DNA of 64,000 nucleotides from Flavobacterium tiangeerense (GCF_007830355.1 NZ_VLKO01000002.1:1-64000), one strand, 5' to 3'; shown: positions 27,244 to 36,945, numbered from the stretch's first letter. Program-made: numbers and translations. The notes: generated from the letters alone by a model not told the origin.

Positions 27244-27573
27244 ATGAGCACATTTTCAATTTTTTTAGTTTTAATAACTATAGTATGTTTTTTATTAATC
27301 GTAGTCATAATGGTTCAAAACCCTAAAGGTGGAGGATTATCTTCAAACATTGGAGGTTCTCAAATGCTAGGTGGAGTTCAAAAAACAACTGATTTTTTAG
27401 ATAAAAGTACATGGACTTTAGCAACGGTTCTTATATTATTGATTTTGTTTTCAAGTTTAAGTTTTACAGGAACGCTAAGTGATACTGATTCTAAAATAAT
27501 TGAAAACACAAGTACTACTGCGCCTGCTGCACCAGTACAAAACGCTCCAGCAGCTCCAGCTCCAGCAAAATAA
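27244..27573 (+). CDS. secG: preprotein translocase subunit SecG
   Basis: 109 residues with two membrane helices (about 4-21 and 55-74) separated by the conserved NPKGGGLSSNIGGSQMLGG loop. The C-terminus is an alanine-proline-rich tail common in Bacteroidetes. SecG assists SecYE in protein export at the inner membrane. It starts 4 bases after the TPR-like gene and is followed by a strong terminator. Confidence 0.95.
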   Translation: MSTFSIFLVLITIVCFLLIVVIMVQNPKGGGLSSNIGGSQMLGGVQKTTDFLDKSTWTLATVLILLILFSSLSFTGTLSDTDSKIIENTSTTAPAAPVQNAPAAPAPAK

Positions 27574-27592
27574 ATAATATCACATATATATA

Positions 27593-27624
27593 AAATGCCA
27601 GCCTGTCAAAGCTGGCATTTTTTT
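27593..27624 (+). terminator. terminator of the secG operon
   Basis: A 10-bp stem (27593-27602 with 27611-27620) followed by a T run, 20 bases after the secG stop. Confidence 0.85.
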
Positions 27625-27712
27625 TAGGAAAATATGTCAGTTCAAGCAAGATGGCACAATTTCTGAAAAACGTTAATCACAACTTTTTAATTTTATATAA
27701 AAACATACGACC

Positions 27713-27988
27713 ATGAATTTAAACATTAAACCACTTTCGGATAGAGTTCTAATTGAACCTATGGCTGCTGAAACAAAAACTGCTTCTGGTATCTATATTC
27801 CTGATACAGCAAAGGAAAAACCTCAAAAGGGAACCGTTGTTGCAGTAGGAAACGGAACAAAAGAGCATACGATGACAGTGAAAATTGGAGATACCGTACT
27901 TTATGGCAAATATGCTGGTACAGAATTGAAACTAGAAGGTGTTGACTACTTAATTATGCGTGAAGACGATATTCTAGCAATAGTATAG
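27713..27988 (+). CDS. groES: co-chaperonin GroES
   Basis: 91 residues, normal length. Typical motifs are [11 protein letters not shown] at the start, the mobile loop around [19 protein letters not shown], and [18 protein letters not shown]. It caps the GroEL cylinder to fold proteins. groEL follows after 75 bases. No CIRCE element (the HrcA site) is visible in the 139 bases after secG, so heat control, if present, uses another mechanism. Confidence 0.98.
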   Translation: MNLNIKPLSDRVLIEPMAAETKTASGIYIPDTAKEKPQKGTVVAVGNGTKEHTMTVKIGDTVLYGKYAGTELKLEGVDYLIMREDDILAIV

Positions 27989-28039
27989 ACTAGAGAATCC
28001 CATAAAGGGAATAAAAAAATTGAAACTTTCAATACTTAA

Positions 28040-29695
<1,656 letters not shown>

Positions 29696-29728
29696 TCTTT
29701 GTTTAAGAATTATCATTAAAAAACAACT

Positions 29729-29760
29729 AAATCCGAAGCAAATTGCTTCGGATTTTTTTT
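29729..29760 (+). terminator. groESL terminator
   Basis: AAATCCGAAGC (29729-29739) pairs with GCTTCGGATTT (29745-29755), followed by a run of Ts. Confidence 0.88.
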
Positions 29761-29892
29761 AATACAAAGAGAAATGAAAAATATAGTATCTCATAGATTA
29801 GAACATACAATTTCAGATAATTTTTATCTGTGGAAATTCTAGAGATTTCTTCTTGAAAATATTAAACTCTTAAACTCCTAAAATTTGAACAT

Positions 29893-29928
29893 AAAAAAAG
29901 GATGTAGTGTTCACTACATCCTTTTTTT
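29893..29928 (-). terminator. terminator of the DedA gene (bidirectional)
   Basis: A perfect 17-bp stem (29893-29909 with 29912-29928) with A and T runs as its outer part. It lies 35 bases beyond the dedA stop on the minus strand and can also stop rightward transcription. Confidence 0.85.
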
Positions 29929-29962
29929 ATTTAAATCAATTGTTGCTAAAGTCCCAATTAAA

Positions 29963-30646
29963 TTACTCTTCTTGAACCTTTGATTTTTTACTAAACTTAT
30001 AAATAACCGGTACAACTGTTATACCAACTAGTGCTAATACAATCAACTCTATATGCTCTTTTAGATCGATTTGATAATTCTCTAACAGAAAACCATACAA
30101 ATAATGTCCTGCGAAAATTAAAGTGAATGACCATATAAAAGAACTTACGATGTTATAAAACATAAACTTGTTCTTATCCATAGATACGATTCCTGCCACT
30201 ATAGGCGCAAATGTTCTGAAAATTGGTAAAAAACGAGCAAAAATAATTGCCTTGCCACCATATTTTTCGAAAAAATCTTTAGACTGAACCAAGTATTTGC
30301 GTTTGAACCAAAAGCTATCTTCTTTGTTATACAAATAATAGCCGCTTTTTGAACCAAACCAATATCCCACCACATTTCCTAAAATTCCTGACAACGCAAC
30401 CAATGTAGATAACAAAACTACATTCAAAAAATCATTGTCAATTATGAATATATTTTCAATTAATTCTCGACTGTAGATCCCAGCCAAAAACAACAAACTA
30501 TCACCTGGCAGAAAGAAACCTGCAAAAAGACCGGTTTCGGCAAAAACAATAAATAAAACTATATAGATTCCCAACTTGATTCCGTTTATGTCAAAATGGA
30601 TATAAAAAAGCGGGTCAATTAAATTTTTCCAATCAAATTCGTTCAT
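29963..30646 (-). CDS. DedA / VTT family membrane protein
   Basis: 227 residues with four or five hydrophobic segments. The family motifs are present: FAETGLFAGFFLPGDSLLF near residues 34-52, a GSKSGYYLY element, and FARFLPIFRTFAPIVAG near the middle, with the conserved basic residues. DedA proteins act as lipid flippases (for example of undecaprenyl phosphate or phospholipid) and need the membrane potential. Single gene with its own terminator. Confidence 0.93.
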   Translation of the reverse strand: MNEFDWKNLIDPLFYIHFDINGIKLGIYIVLFIVFAETGLFAGFFLPGDSLLFLAGIYSRELIENIFIIDNDFLNVVLLSTLVALSGILGNVVGYWFGSKSGYYLYNKEDSFWFKRKYLVQSKDFFEKYGGKAIIFARFLPIFRTFAPIVAGIVSMDKNKFMFYNIVSSFIWSFTLIFAGHYLYGFLLENYQIDLKEHIELIVLALVGITVVPVIYKFSKKSKVQEE

Positions 30647-30876
30647 TCTAAAAATATTTTAAACCTAAATTTATAGTGTGTGAAAGTAAGCATAATAAGT
30701 TTCTGGAGCAATATAATGACTTATTTTAAAGTTTTATTAACTATTTAAATTATCTAAATTTACTTTCTTTTATCCGCAATGAAATTTTGGTTTTGCATTT
30801 CGAGATTGTAGTCACTTAAAAACATCCTTTTTAAGTGTGAACAACCCTCATTTCTTTCCCCAATATATTTGGGCAT

Positions 30877-30906
30877 TAAAAAAACCAAAGCTTTCACTTT
30901 GGTTTT
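30877..30906 (-). terminator. terminator of the metal-handling operon
   Basis: CCAAAG (30885-30890) pairs with CTTTGG (30897-30902), extended by A and T runs on either side. It lies 9 bases beyond the stop of the HMA-domain gene. Confidence 0.75.
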
Positions 30907-30914
30907 TTATAAAA

Positions 30915-31259
30915 TTATTTTCGTTCGTATTGGCAACAGGTATGAAGCTTTTCATAATCTTCTTGTAACGCCTTGACTTCATTTGTATCATGACCTACTT
31001 TTGCAATCGCTTTTTGAATAGTAAGAAGATCGGTTTTCTGCTCGTTCACTATCAAGTATAATGTGCCGCAATCCATATGCCAATCGGCAGATTTCACTCC
31101 TGAAACACTCAAAGCCGCTTTCTCGATTCTCTTTTTACACATTTCACAATTCCCACTTACGTGAAATTCAACCTTAGCATTTTTATTTTTTATCTCCTGA
31201 GCTTGAACTGTAAATCCAGTAAATACCAGTATCAATACTACTATTATTTTTTTCATCAT
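30915..31259 (-). CDS. periplasmic heavy-metal-associated (HMA) domain protein
   Basis: 114 residues. A signal peptide (cleavage after VQA, about residue 20) precedes an HMA fold with the metal-binding pair in GNCEMCKKRIE (Cys38, Cys41). Further cysteines lie in MDCGTL and in the C-terminal HTCCQYE. The usual methionine before the first cysteine is replaced (SGNCEMC), but the CxxC is intact. It likely binds copper or another soft metal in the periplasm. It follows a TonB-dependent receptor by 14 bases in the same transcript. Confidence 0.9.
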   Translation of the reverse strand: MMKKIIVVLILVFTGFTVQAQEIKNKNAKVEFHVSGNCEMCKKRIEKAALSVSGVKSADWHMDCGTLYLIVNEQKTDLLTIQKAIAKVGHDTNEVKALQEDYEKLHTCCQYERK

Positions 31260-31273
31260 TTATTTTTTTAAGA

Positions 31274-33286
31274 TTATTTAATTTTAAAACGTAAACCCAC
31301 ATAATACATTTGTCCAAAAACTGGACCATAAACTATTGATGCGTCAAAAGTAGGTCCAAATGGGTTTTCATTACCCAAAATAACATTTTCCTGTTTGTAA
31401 TTTCCAATATTTTCTCCGCCAACGTACATTTCAAAAGTAGAAGAAAAAGTTCTACTCACTTGAATATTCATCACAGAAAATGACGGCGAAAATTCAGGTA
31501 GCCTGTCACCTTCTGGATTTGTTGAACTAGTCGGCAATTGCTGTTTCCCGAGCCAATTAAAAGTATAATCAAACTTCCATTGTTTTCCCTTATCAAGAAC
31601 ATGAGTTTCATATCCTAAATTTCCAAAGAAACGATGTTTTGCCTGCAATGGTCTTTGATAAGCTCCTGATAAATAATCTGTTTGAATGTCATAGAATTTG
31701 TATGCTGTTCTCAAATTAAAATGCTTTTTCAGTTCATAATTAAACTCTACTTGCAAACTATTCGCATACGAATTCCCTATTAAGTTATAAAACAAAACCT
31801 GTTGCGGACTTTGCAATACATCAACAACAGCTTGATTTTGAAAATCGGTTCTGTAAAAATCAAAACCAACATCAGCACTTTTACCAAAAAGCAAAAAACC
31901 CTGCATAAAACTAACTCCGTAATTCCATGCAATTTCAGGATTCAAAACATATATTTTTCCATTCGTATCTAAAAAACTAAACGTTCTTGAACTTGCCAAA
32001 AGCTGTTGATTTTCGGCAAAAACATTAGCGCTTCGTTTCCCTCTTCCTGCCGAAAATCGAAAAACTCCTTTCTCCCAAGGATTGTATCGCACATGCAATC
32101 TTGGCGTAGCAAAAGTCCCCAAACGATTGTGATTGTCTATTCTACCTCCAAGTACTACGCTAAAGTTATTCGTATTGTCGTACGTATATTCGAAAAAAAC
32201 ACCCGCCGAATTATCAATTCTGCTGTAATCATTTACATTGACAAACTCACCGTATTTATCATACGTGAAGTTCAAACCCGTTGAGAATTCATGTTTCGTA
32301 TTATTGATAATCGAATTAAAAATCAGATTCGAGTAATAACTTTTTTGTTTAATATTATATTGGTTTAACCCAAAATAAGACTTTTGATCATGGCTATTGA
32401 AAGCATTTTGAAAACCTATACTCTGGTAGGGCATCTCCGGAAAAACATATCCTAATTTAGTGGAAACATCAAAACGTTCTGTATTAATTTCGGAACCCCA
32501 AGAATTAGTTGTTCCCTTATCCCTCTCTGGATTAAAATTTAATTCTCCCGTTTGTTTTTGATCATTCATATACCGGAAATTGATAAAACTCACCCACCCT
32601 TTTGCAGCGTCGGTGTATTGCCAGCGATTCAAAACATTAATTTGTTTTGCTAATGGATTGTCCAGAAAACCATCGTCATTCATATCGTTTTTTGAAACCC
32701 TCGTGTTTCCATGAACGAACAAGCTACTGCTCCATTTATCAGAAATTTTCTTGTTGAAATGGGTATTTAATTCAAATCGGGAATCTGTGGAACCATAGAA
32801 ATTCAGAAAAAATGGAATATCACTGATTGGCTTTATTAATTCGGTATTAATTTGTCCTGAAATACTTTCGAAGCCATTGACTACACTTCCGGCACCTTTG
32901 GTAATTTGAATGCTTTCTACCCAAGTTCCAGGCGTAAATGACAATCCATAGGCTTGAGAAGCCCCACGAACCGAAGGAATATTCTCCTCCGTAATCATTA
33001 AATAAGGACTTGTTAATCCTAACATTTTTATTTGCTTCGTTCCCGTTAATGCGTCCGAAAAATTAACATCAATTGAAGGATTTGTTTCGAAACTTTCTGC
33101 CAAATTACAACAAGCAGCTTTGAGTAATTCTTTGCTTGTCATTGTTGTAGTATTTGCCGTAAGGCTGTATGATTTTTTTAAACTTTTACGTTCATTCTGC
33201 ACTTTAATCTCCTGCAAAGTATCTTGCGAAAACGAATTATACCCAGAAAATAAGAACAATAAAAGTATTGAAATTTGTTTTTTCAT
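31274..33286 (-). CDS. TonB-dependent outer membrane receptor, probably metal-related
   Basis: 670 residues with a signal peptide (ends SFSQ, about residue 21). The plug domain starts near residue 40 and includes a notable double-cysteine LLKAACCNLAESFETNPS, then GLTSPYLMITEENIPSVRG and QITKGAGSVVNGFESISGQI. The remainder is a 22-stranded-type barrel ending in YYVGLRFKIK. There is no N-terminal carboxypeptidase-like domain and no SusD partner, so it is not a glycan receptor. The HMA protein downstream and a His/Cys-rich protein upstream point to metal (likely copper) uptake or handling, by context only. Confidence 0.9.
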   Translation of the reverse strand: MKKQISILLLFLFSGYNSFSQDTLQEIKVQNERKSLKKSYSLTANTTTMTSKELLKAACCNLAESFETNPSIDVNFSDALTGTKQIKMLGLTSPYLMITEENIPSVRGASQAYGLSFTPGTWVESIQITKGAGSVVNGFESISGQINTELIKPISDIPFFLNFYGSTDSRFELNTHFNKKISDKWSSSLFVHGNTRVSKNDMNDDGFLDNPLAKQINVLNRWQYTDAAKGWVSFINFRYMNDQKQTGELNFNPERDKGTTNSWGSEINTERFDVSTKLGYVFPEMPYQSIGFQNAFNSHDQKSYFGLNQYNIKQKSYYSNLIFNSIINNTKHEFSTGLNFTYDKYGEFVNVNDYSRIDNSAGVFFEYTYDNTNNFSVVLGGRIDNHNRLGTFATPRLHVRYNPWEKGVFRFSAGRGKRSANVFAENQQLLASSRTFSFLDTNGKIYVLNPEIAWNYGVSFMQGFLLFGKSADVGFDFYRTDFQNQAVVDVLQSPQQVLFYNLIGNSYANSLQVEFNYELKKHFNLRTAYKFYDIQTDYLSGAYQRPLQAKHRFFGNLGYETHVLDKGKQWKFDYTFNWLGKQQLPTSSTNPEGDRLPEFSPSFSVMNIQVSRTFSSTFEMYVGGENIGNYKQENVILGNENPFGPTFDASIVYGPVFGQMYYVGLRFKIK

Positions 33287-33303
33287 TATTGATTTTTAAT
33301 GTT

Positions 33304-33759
33304 TTAAAAAATACAAAACCACAAAAAATATGATTTAACTTTTGTAAAAACATTAAAACTAAGCGTAGAAAATATATTGGTGGTATAATTTAAAAAAAGG
33401 AGGCGCATTTGCATCGCAGTAATACGAAGTAAATGCGTTTTTTTTAAAATTTGAAACGAATGAAAACACGGAAGAATTCCATTCATTTGATTGCAAAATA
33501 AAATCCGAATGAAAGAGACTGTTTTTTGGATTAAAGTATCTGTTTTCTTTTCAAATTTAACCTCTTTGTCTTTGCAACAATGTGATTCTTTTTCAACAAA
33601 ACCACAACAATCTTTCTCTAATTCTTTATCTTGAATAGGTGTCTTAAGAGTAACCGAAGTAATATCATTACCACAATAACGAACATTAAATGCGAATCCA
33701 ATATTGGAAACCAATACGAAAAAAGCAAGAAGTAAACTTATATGTCTATTAAATTTCAC
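33304..33759 (-). CDS. HYC_CC_PP family protein, frameshifted
   Basis: The open frame has 151 codons from a GTG start. It begins with a signal peptide (to about residue 23) and the family marks NVRYCGN, KDCCGF and SHCCKDK. The third mark, an APP-containing C-terminus, is missing from this frame but is present in another frame: translation there gives SYYCDANAPPFFKLYHQYIF and ends at 33359. The switch maps to an A-rich run near 33540-33550, where one missing base would explain it. The gene is therefore either a recent pseudogene or a sequencing error. It is first in the locus with the TonB receptor and HMA protein. Confidence 0.75.
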   Translation of the reverse strand: MKFNRHISLLLAFFVLVSNIGFAFNVRYCGNDITSVTLKTPIQDKELEKDCCGFVEKESHCCKDKEVKFEKKTDTLIQKTVSFIRILFCNQMNGILPCFHSFQILKKTHLLRITAMQMRLLFLNYTTNIFSTLSFNVFTKVKSYFLWFCIF

Positions 33760-33763
33760 CTTG

Positions 33764-33771
33764 CAAAATTA
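33764..33771 (-). promoter_or_regulatory. -7 promoter box (TAATTTTG)
   Basis: Exact TAnnTTTG match on the minus strand. It lies only 4 bases before the GTG start at 33759, so the mRNA would be nearly leaderless or the true start lies further inside. A TTG lies about 16 bases upstream of the box. Confidence 0.45.
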
Positions 33772-33818
33772 GTGATTTTATCATATCAAAAAATCAAATT
33801 ATTATAAAAAAAAGAATC

Positions 33819-34259
33819 TCACCTTCTCTTTTGATAGTAAAAACCAGCAACAAACAGCAATAAAAAAATCGGTTGTATGATAAATCTCCGAATGTAAAAC
33901 AGATGCCATTTTTGATTCTCGTACGAAATGTTGGCAACAGTAAAAAAACCAATGATCAAAACCGCAAAAAACAACAAATACAAAACCAAAGATAATTTTA
34001 CCAATTCAATTTCATTAAATACAAAATAAATAATACCTAATGACAACACAGTATTTATGGCATATCGAAAAAACAACACTATAAAATAAGCATAATTTGA
34101 AACATCGGGTAGACTCAAACTAGAAAAATCTTTTTTAAAAAACTCCAACAAAGGATCATTAAACAATTGATTTTCGTAGGCTCTAACTAGAATTATTAGA
34201 AAAAGCAATATTACAATGGCTAAGATTCTAAATATTTTATTTTGTTTTTTTTGACGCAT
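33819..34259 (-). CDS. exosortase F system-associated membrane protein
   Basis: About 146 residues from the ATG at 34259 (MRQKKQNKIFRIL); an earlier in-frame start at 34310 would overlap the exosortase gene more deeply. It has about four hydrophobic helices and the motif RAYENQLFNDPLLEFFKKDF after the first helix, which I know from the partner protein encoded next to XrtF in Flavobacteriia. The function of this partner is not established. It overlaps the end of xrtF by 23 bases, so the two are translationally coupled. Confidence 0.85.
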   Translation of the reverse strand: MRQKKQNKIFRILAIVILLFLIILVRAYENQLFNDPLLEFFKKDFSSLSLPDVSNYAYFIVLFFRYAINTVLSLGIIYFVFNEIELVKLSLVLYLLFFAVLIIGFFTVANISYENQKWHLFYIRRFIIQPIFLLLFVAGFYYQKRR

Positions 34260-34785
34260 ACTTTGAATGTTTTTGAACCCAATAAATCCATAAAATAAAA
34301 ACAACACCATAAATATAAAGCGGAAAAATTACCCCATGCAATAAAGGTTCTTGTTCAGGATAATGAAAAATCAACGAACTTAACAATGCTATTCGTATCA
34401 CATTGAGTACATAAATAAACAAACTACCCAAGACAATATATAAAATCGTTGGTTTGAATCTTCCTGAAAAAGCAATTATAAATGAGGCAAATAAAATAAT
34501 GACACTCATAGCATTGCATCCCTCCACAATTTTAGCTACGTATTTTCCACAATAAATCAATTTGATATAATCTTGAGATACATCTTTAATCACATAAGAT
34601 CCCTCAGTGAATACTTGAAGTATTTGGGCCGTATTTATACTTACAACTCTAGTAAAACCATCAACTTCATTATTTTCATAAGTTCCAAGATAATATTGAT
34701 AACACAATGTAAAAATCAAATAACTTATAAAAAACAAACCTAAGAATTGTAAAAAGGGTTTGTAGCGTTCTAAATATTTTTTCAA
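34237..34785 (-). CDS. xrtF: exosortase family protein XrtF
   Basis: 182 residues with several membrane helices. The exosortase catalytic triad is in place: Cys90 in VEGCNAMSV, Arg131 in NVIRIALLS and His150 in LLHGVIFPLYIYG. Exosortases are thought to process and sort proteins with a PEP-CTERM-like tail in the inner membrane. XrtF is the short flavobacterial type, and its substrates are not in this window. Own promoter at 34800-34807. Confidence 0.93.
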   Translation of the reverse strand: MKKYLERYKPFLQFLGLFFISYLIFTLCYQYYLGTYENNEVDGFTRVVSINTAQILQVFTEGSYVIKDVSQDYIKLIYCGKYVAKIVEGCNAMSVIILFASFIIAFSGRFKPTILYIVLGSLFIYVLNVIRIALLSSLIFHYPEQEPLLHGVIFPLYIYGVVFILWIYWVQKHSKYASKKTK

Positions 34786-34799
34786 AATAAAATTTTTAA

Positions 34800-34807
34800 C
34801 AAATTTA
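34800..34807 (-). promoter_or_regulatory. xrtF -7 promoter box (TAAATTTG)
   Basis: TAnnTTTG match on the minus strand, 14 bases before the xrtF ATG. It is back to back with the plus-strand box at 34833-34840. Confidence 0.5.
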
Positions 34808-34832
34808 TGTAAAATAAAGAAATCTCTTTAAA

Positions 34833-34840
34833 TACTTTTG
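34833..34840 (+). promoter_or_regulatory. -7 promoter box of the GAF gene (TACTTTTG)
   Basis: Exact TAnnTTTG match 22 bases before the ATG at 34863. Confidence 0.6.
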
Positions 34841-34862
34841 TACTAACTAAAATTTAAGAAAA

Positions 34863-35318
34863 ATGACATTTCAAGATTTAAAACCAAAAGTAACCGAAAT
34901 CATAGCACGTCCTGAACAAACAAGAGACGAAAAATTATTAGAAATTTGCCAATTATTAAGTAGCTCTATTTCCTACTATAATTGGGTTGGATTTTATTTT
35001 GCTAATCATGAAGCCAAAACTTTACATTTAGGCCCTTATGTAGGCGCAGAAACAGATCATACTGTAATCCCTTTCGGAAAAGGAATTTGCGGACAAGTGG
35101 CTGAGTCAAATGCTAATTTTGTAGTACCCGATGTAAGCGCTCAAGACAATTATATTGCTTGTAGTTTTACCGTAAAATCTGAAATTGTTGTACCCCTTTT
35201 TGTAAACGGACAAAACATAGGTCAAATTGATATTGATAGCCATGTTATAGATCCTTTTAGTGAAGAAGATGAACGTTTCTTGGAATTTGTAAATCAAGAA
35301 GTGGCTAAATTGTACTAA
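34863..35318 (+). CDS. GAF domain protein related to free methionine-(R)-sulfoxide reductase
   Basis: 151 residues forming one GAF domain, aligned from memory with E. coli fRMsr (MsrC): YNWVGFYF, LGPYVGAETD, GKGICGQVA, IACSFTVKSEIVVPL and IGQIDIDSHVIDPFSEED. Two of the three family cysteines remain (Cys76 and Cys100, matching Cys94 and the catalytic Cys118). The position of the resolving Cys84 is His66. The protein may still bind free methionine sulfoxide but may not turn it over in the usual way. Own promoter; divergent from xrtF. Confidence 0.85.
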   Translation: MTFQDLKPKVTEIIARPEQTRDEKLLEICQLLSSSISYYNWVGFYFANHEAKTLHLGPYVGAETDHTVIPFGKGICGQVAESNANFVVPDVSAQDNYIACSFTVKSEIVVPLFVNGQNIGQIDIDSHVIDPFSEEDERFLEFVNQEVAKLY

Positions 35319-35350
35319 AATAACTATATTAGCTTTTATTAAACTCCTAT

Positions 35351-36292
35351 ATGTCTAAAAATCTATTCATTGTAGTACTACTTTTAATAACTTTCAGTTC
35401 ATTTTCACAAAAATCTAAAGACGGAAAAGTGTTTTTAGATTCAACCTGGAATGAGACTACTGAAGCAAATCATAAATATTTTAGAATAATCAAGGATTAT
35501 TATTCTGACAAAGACAACTACAGTATCTCTGATTATTACAAATCAGGGAAATTACAAATGAATGGCACCTCAAAATACAAAGACCGTTTAATAAAAGAGG
35601 GGCAATTTGTATATTATTATGAAAATGGTAAAAAAAAATCTTTAGAGAACTATGTTAACGGCTTACAAATTGGCAAACAATATAATTGGTATCAAAACGG
35701 ACAAGTAAAATCAGAAACTGAAAATTTCATAGATGAAAACGATCATTATCCTAATTACAAAATTATTCAATTTTGGGATTCCGATGGTAACCAAAAAATA
35801 ATTGACGGAAATGGTGAATATGAAACTAAAAATAATGAATTCTATGAAATCGGCAAAATAGAAAATGGTTTAAAACACGGAATTTGGCAGGGCGCTATTA
35901 AATCATCTAATCTTACTTTTCAAGAAACTTATGACAAAGGAAAACTTATAAAAGGAACCAGTACTGATTCTCAAAATATAAAATACGAATATACAGCGAT
36001 ATCAAGCATGCCAGGACCCAAAAAGGGAATAAAACACTTTTATCAATTTTTTGGTTATAATTTTAAAATATCTAATGAAGCGAGAAATAAAAATATTATT
36101 GGACGACTGCTATTAACTTTTAATATAGAAGGCGATGGGAGCGTTTCTGAAATAAAAGTTATAAATGGATTAGGTTACGGATTGGATCAAGAGGCGATTC
36201 GATTAGTCAAGCTTTACAAGGAATGGACACCTGCTAAAAGCAGAGGTATTGGATATAAAGTACCGTATACTCTTCCCATTAGTATTCAATAA
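35351..36292 (+). CDS. MORN-repeat protein with C-terminal TonB domain
   Basis: 313 residues with a signal peptide (ends SSFSQ, about residue 20). The middle has several MORN-like units (YYKSGKLQMNGTSKYKD, YYENGKKKSLENYVNGLQIG, WYQNGQVKSETENF), ending near residue 200. The last 75 residues resemble a TonB C-terminal domain (GRLLLTFNIEGDGSVSEIKV, LDQEAIRLVKLYKEWTPAK). It lacks the N-terminal membrane anchor of a true energy-transducing TonB. Probably periplasmic; role unknown. It starts 32 bases after the GAF gene. Confidence 0.82.
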   Translation: MSKNLFIVVLLLITFSSFSQKSKDGKVFLDSTWNETTEANHKYFRIIKDYYSDKDNYSISDYYKSGKLQMNGTSKYKDRLIKEGQFVYYYENGKKKSLENYVNGLQIGKQYNWYQNGQVKSETENFIDENDHYPNYKIIQFWDSDGNQKIIDGNGEYETKNNEFYEIGKIENGLKHGIWQGAIKSSNLTFQETYDKGKLIKGTSTDSQNIKYEYTAISSMPGPKKGIKHFYQFFGYNFKISNEARNKNIIGRLLLTFNIEGDGSVSEIKVINGLGYGLDQEAIRLVKLYKEWTPAKSRGIGYKVPYTLPISIQ

Positions 36293-36381
36293 AAATAAAA
36301 TTACATCTACCAAACTAATATGTGATTCAATCCTTATTAAAATAAATACCGATTATTGTTTCCTTATTGATAAATATTTTT

Positions 36382-36389
36382 TACTTTTG
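36382..36389 (+). promoter_or_regulatory. rpsO -7 promoter box (TACTTTTG)
   Basis: Exact TAnnTTTG match. A TTG at 36356-36358 lies 23 bases upstream. Transcription would start just before the leader hairpin at 36395. Confidence 0.65.
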
Positions 36390-36394
36390 CACCC

Positions 36395-36415
36395 GTCTAC
36401 CAATAGATGGCAGAC
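36395..36415 (+). promoter_or_regulatory. hairpin in the rpsO leader
   Basis: GTCTACCA (36395-36402) pairs with TGGCAGAC (36408-36415), one mismatch, five-base loop. It lies at the predicted 5' end of the rpsO mRNA. S15 controls its own mRNA in several bacteria through leader structures, so this may be an operator, but the structure is small and unproven. Confidence 0.4.
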
Positions 36416-36444
36416 ATACATAAGAATCATTAAATAATATTGGA

Positions 36445-36711
36445 ATGTATTTAACTAAAGAGATTAAAGAAGAAATCTTCGCACAACACGGAGAAAAAAC
36501 GAATACTGGAAAAGCTGAAGCGCAGATTGCTTTATTCACTTTCAGAATTAGCCACTTAACGGAGCACTTGAAAAAAAATCGTCATGATTATAACACAGAG
36601 CGCTCATTAGTATTACTAGTAGGTAAAAGAAGATCGTTGTTAGATTACTTGAAAAAGAAAGAAATCAACAGATACCGTGAAATTATCAAAGTATTGAATA
36701 TCAGAAAATAA
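36445..36711 (+). CDS. rpsO: 30S ribosomal protein S15
   Basis: 88 residues, normal length. Family marks include AEAQIALFTFRISHLTEHLKKN and LVLLVGKRRSLLDYLKKK. S15 binds 16S rRNA early in 30S assembly. The gene precedes pnp, a gene order kept in very many bacteria. A terminator follows at 36721. Confidence 0.99.
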   Translation: MYLTKEIKEEIFAQHGEKTNTGKAEAQIALFTFRISHLTEHLKKNRHDYNTERSLVLLVGKRRSLLDYLKKKEINRYREIIKVLNIRK

Positions 36712-36720
36712 TCAATAGAA

Positions 36721-36749
36721 AAGAGGTGCGAAAGTGCCTCTTTTTTTAT
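36721..36749 (+). terminator. rpsO terminator
   Basis: AAGAGGTGC (36721-36729) pairs with GTGCCTCTT (36734-36742) around a GAAA loop, followed by Ts. Two inner G-T pairs. Confidence 0.75.
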
Positions 36750-36945
36750 TTTATATATTATTGTCTTAAATCACTTCAGAAGTCCTGACACAAAAGGGAT
36801 TAGAGCTAAGACAAAATCACACAATCAATTCATTTGAATTGATCATTAAAAAAAGTTTGGTTTTTCATTGGGTTTTAGGCATTAACTACGCAAAACAACA
36901 ACTACAACACAACTAGAACCCATGTTTAACTAAAAAATTAAATTT

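Noticed and set aside
27649..27665. TGGCAC followed by a TG-containing -12 area, resembling a sigma-54 promoter before groES
   Set aside because: The invariant -12 GC is replaced by GA, so the match is insufficient despite a sigma-54 activator gene nearby.
27593..27712. Search for a CIRCE (HrcA) element before groES
   Set aside because: No nine-base inverted TTAGCACTC-type pair is present.
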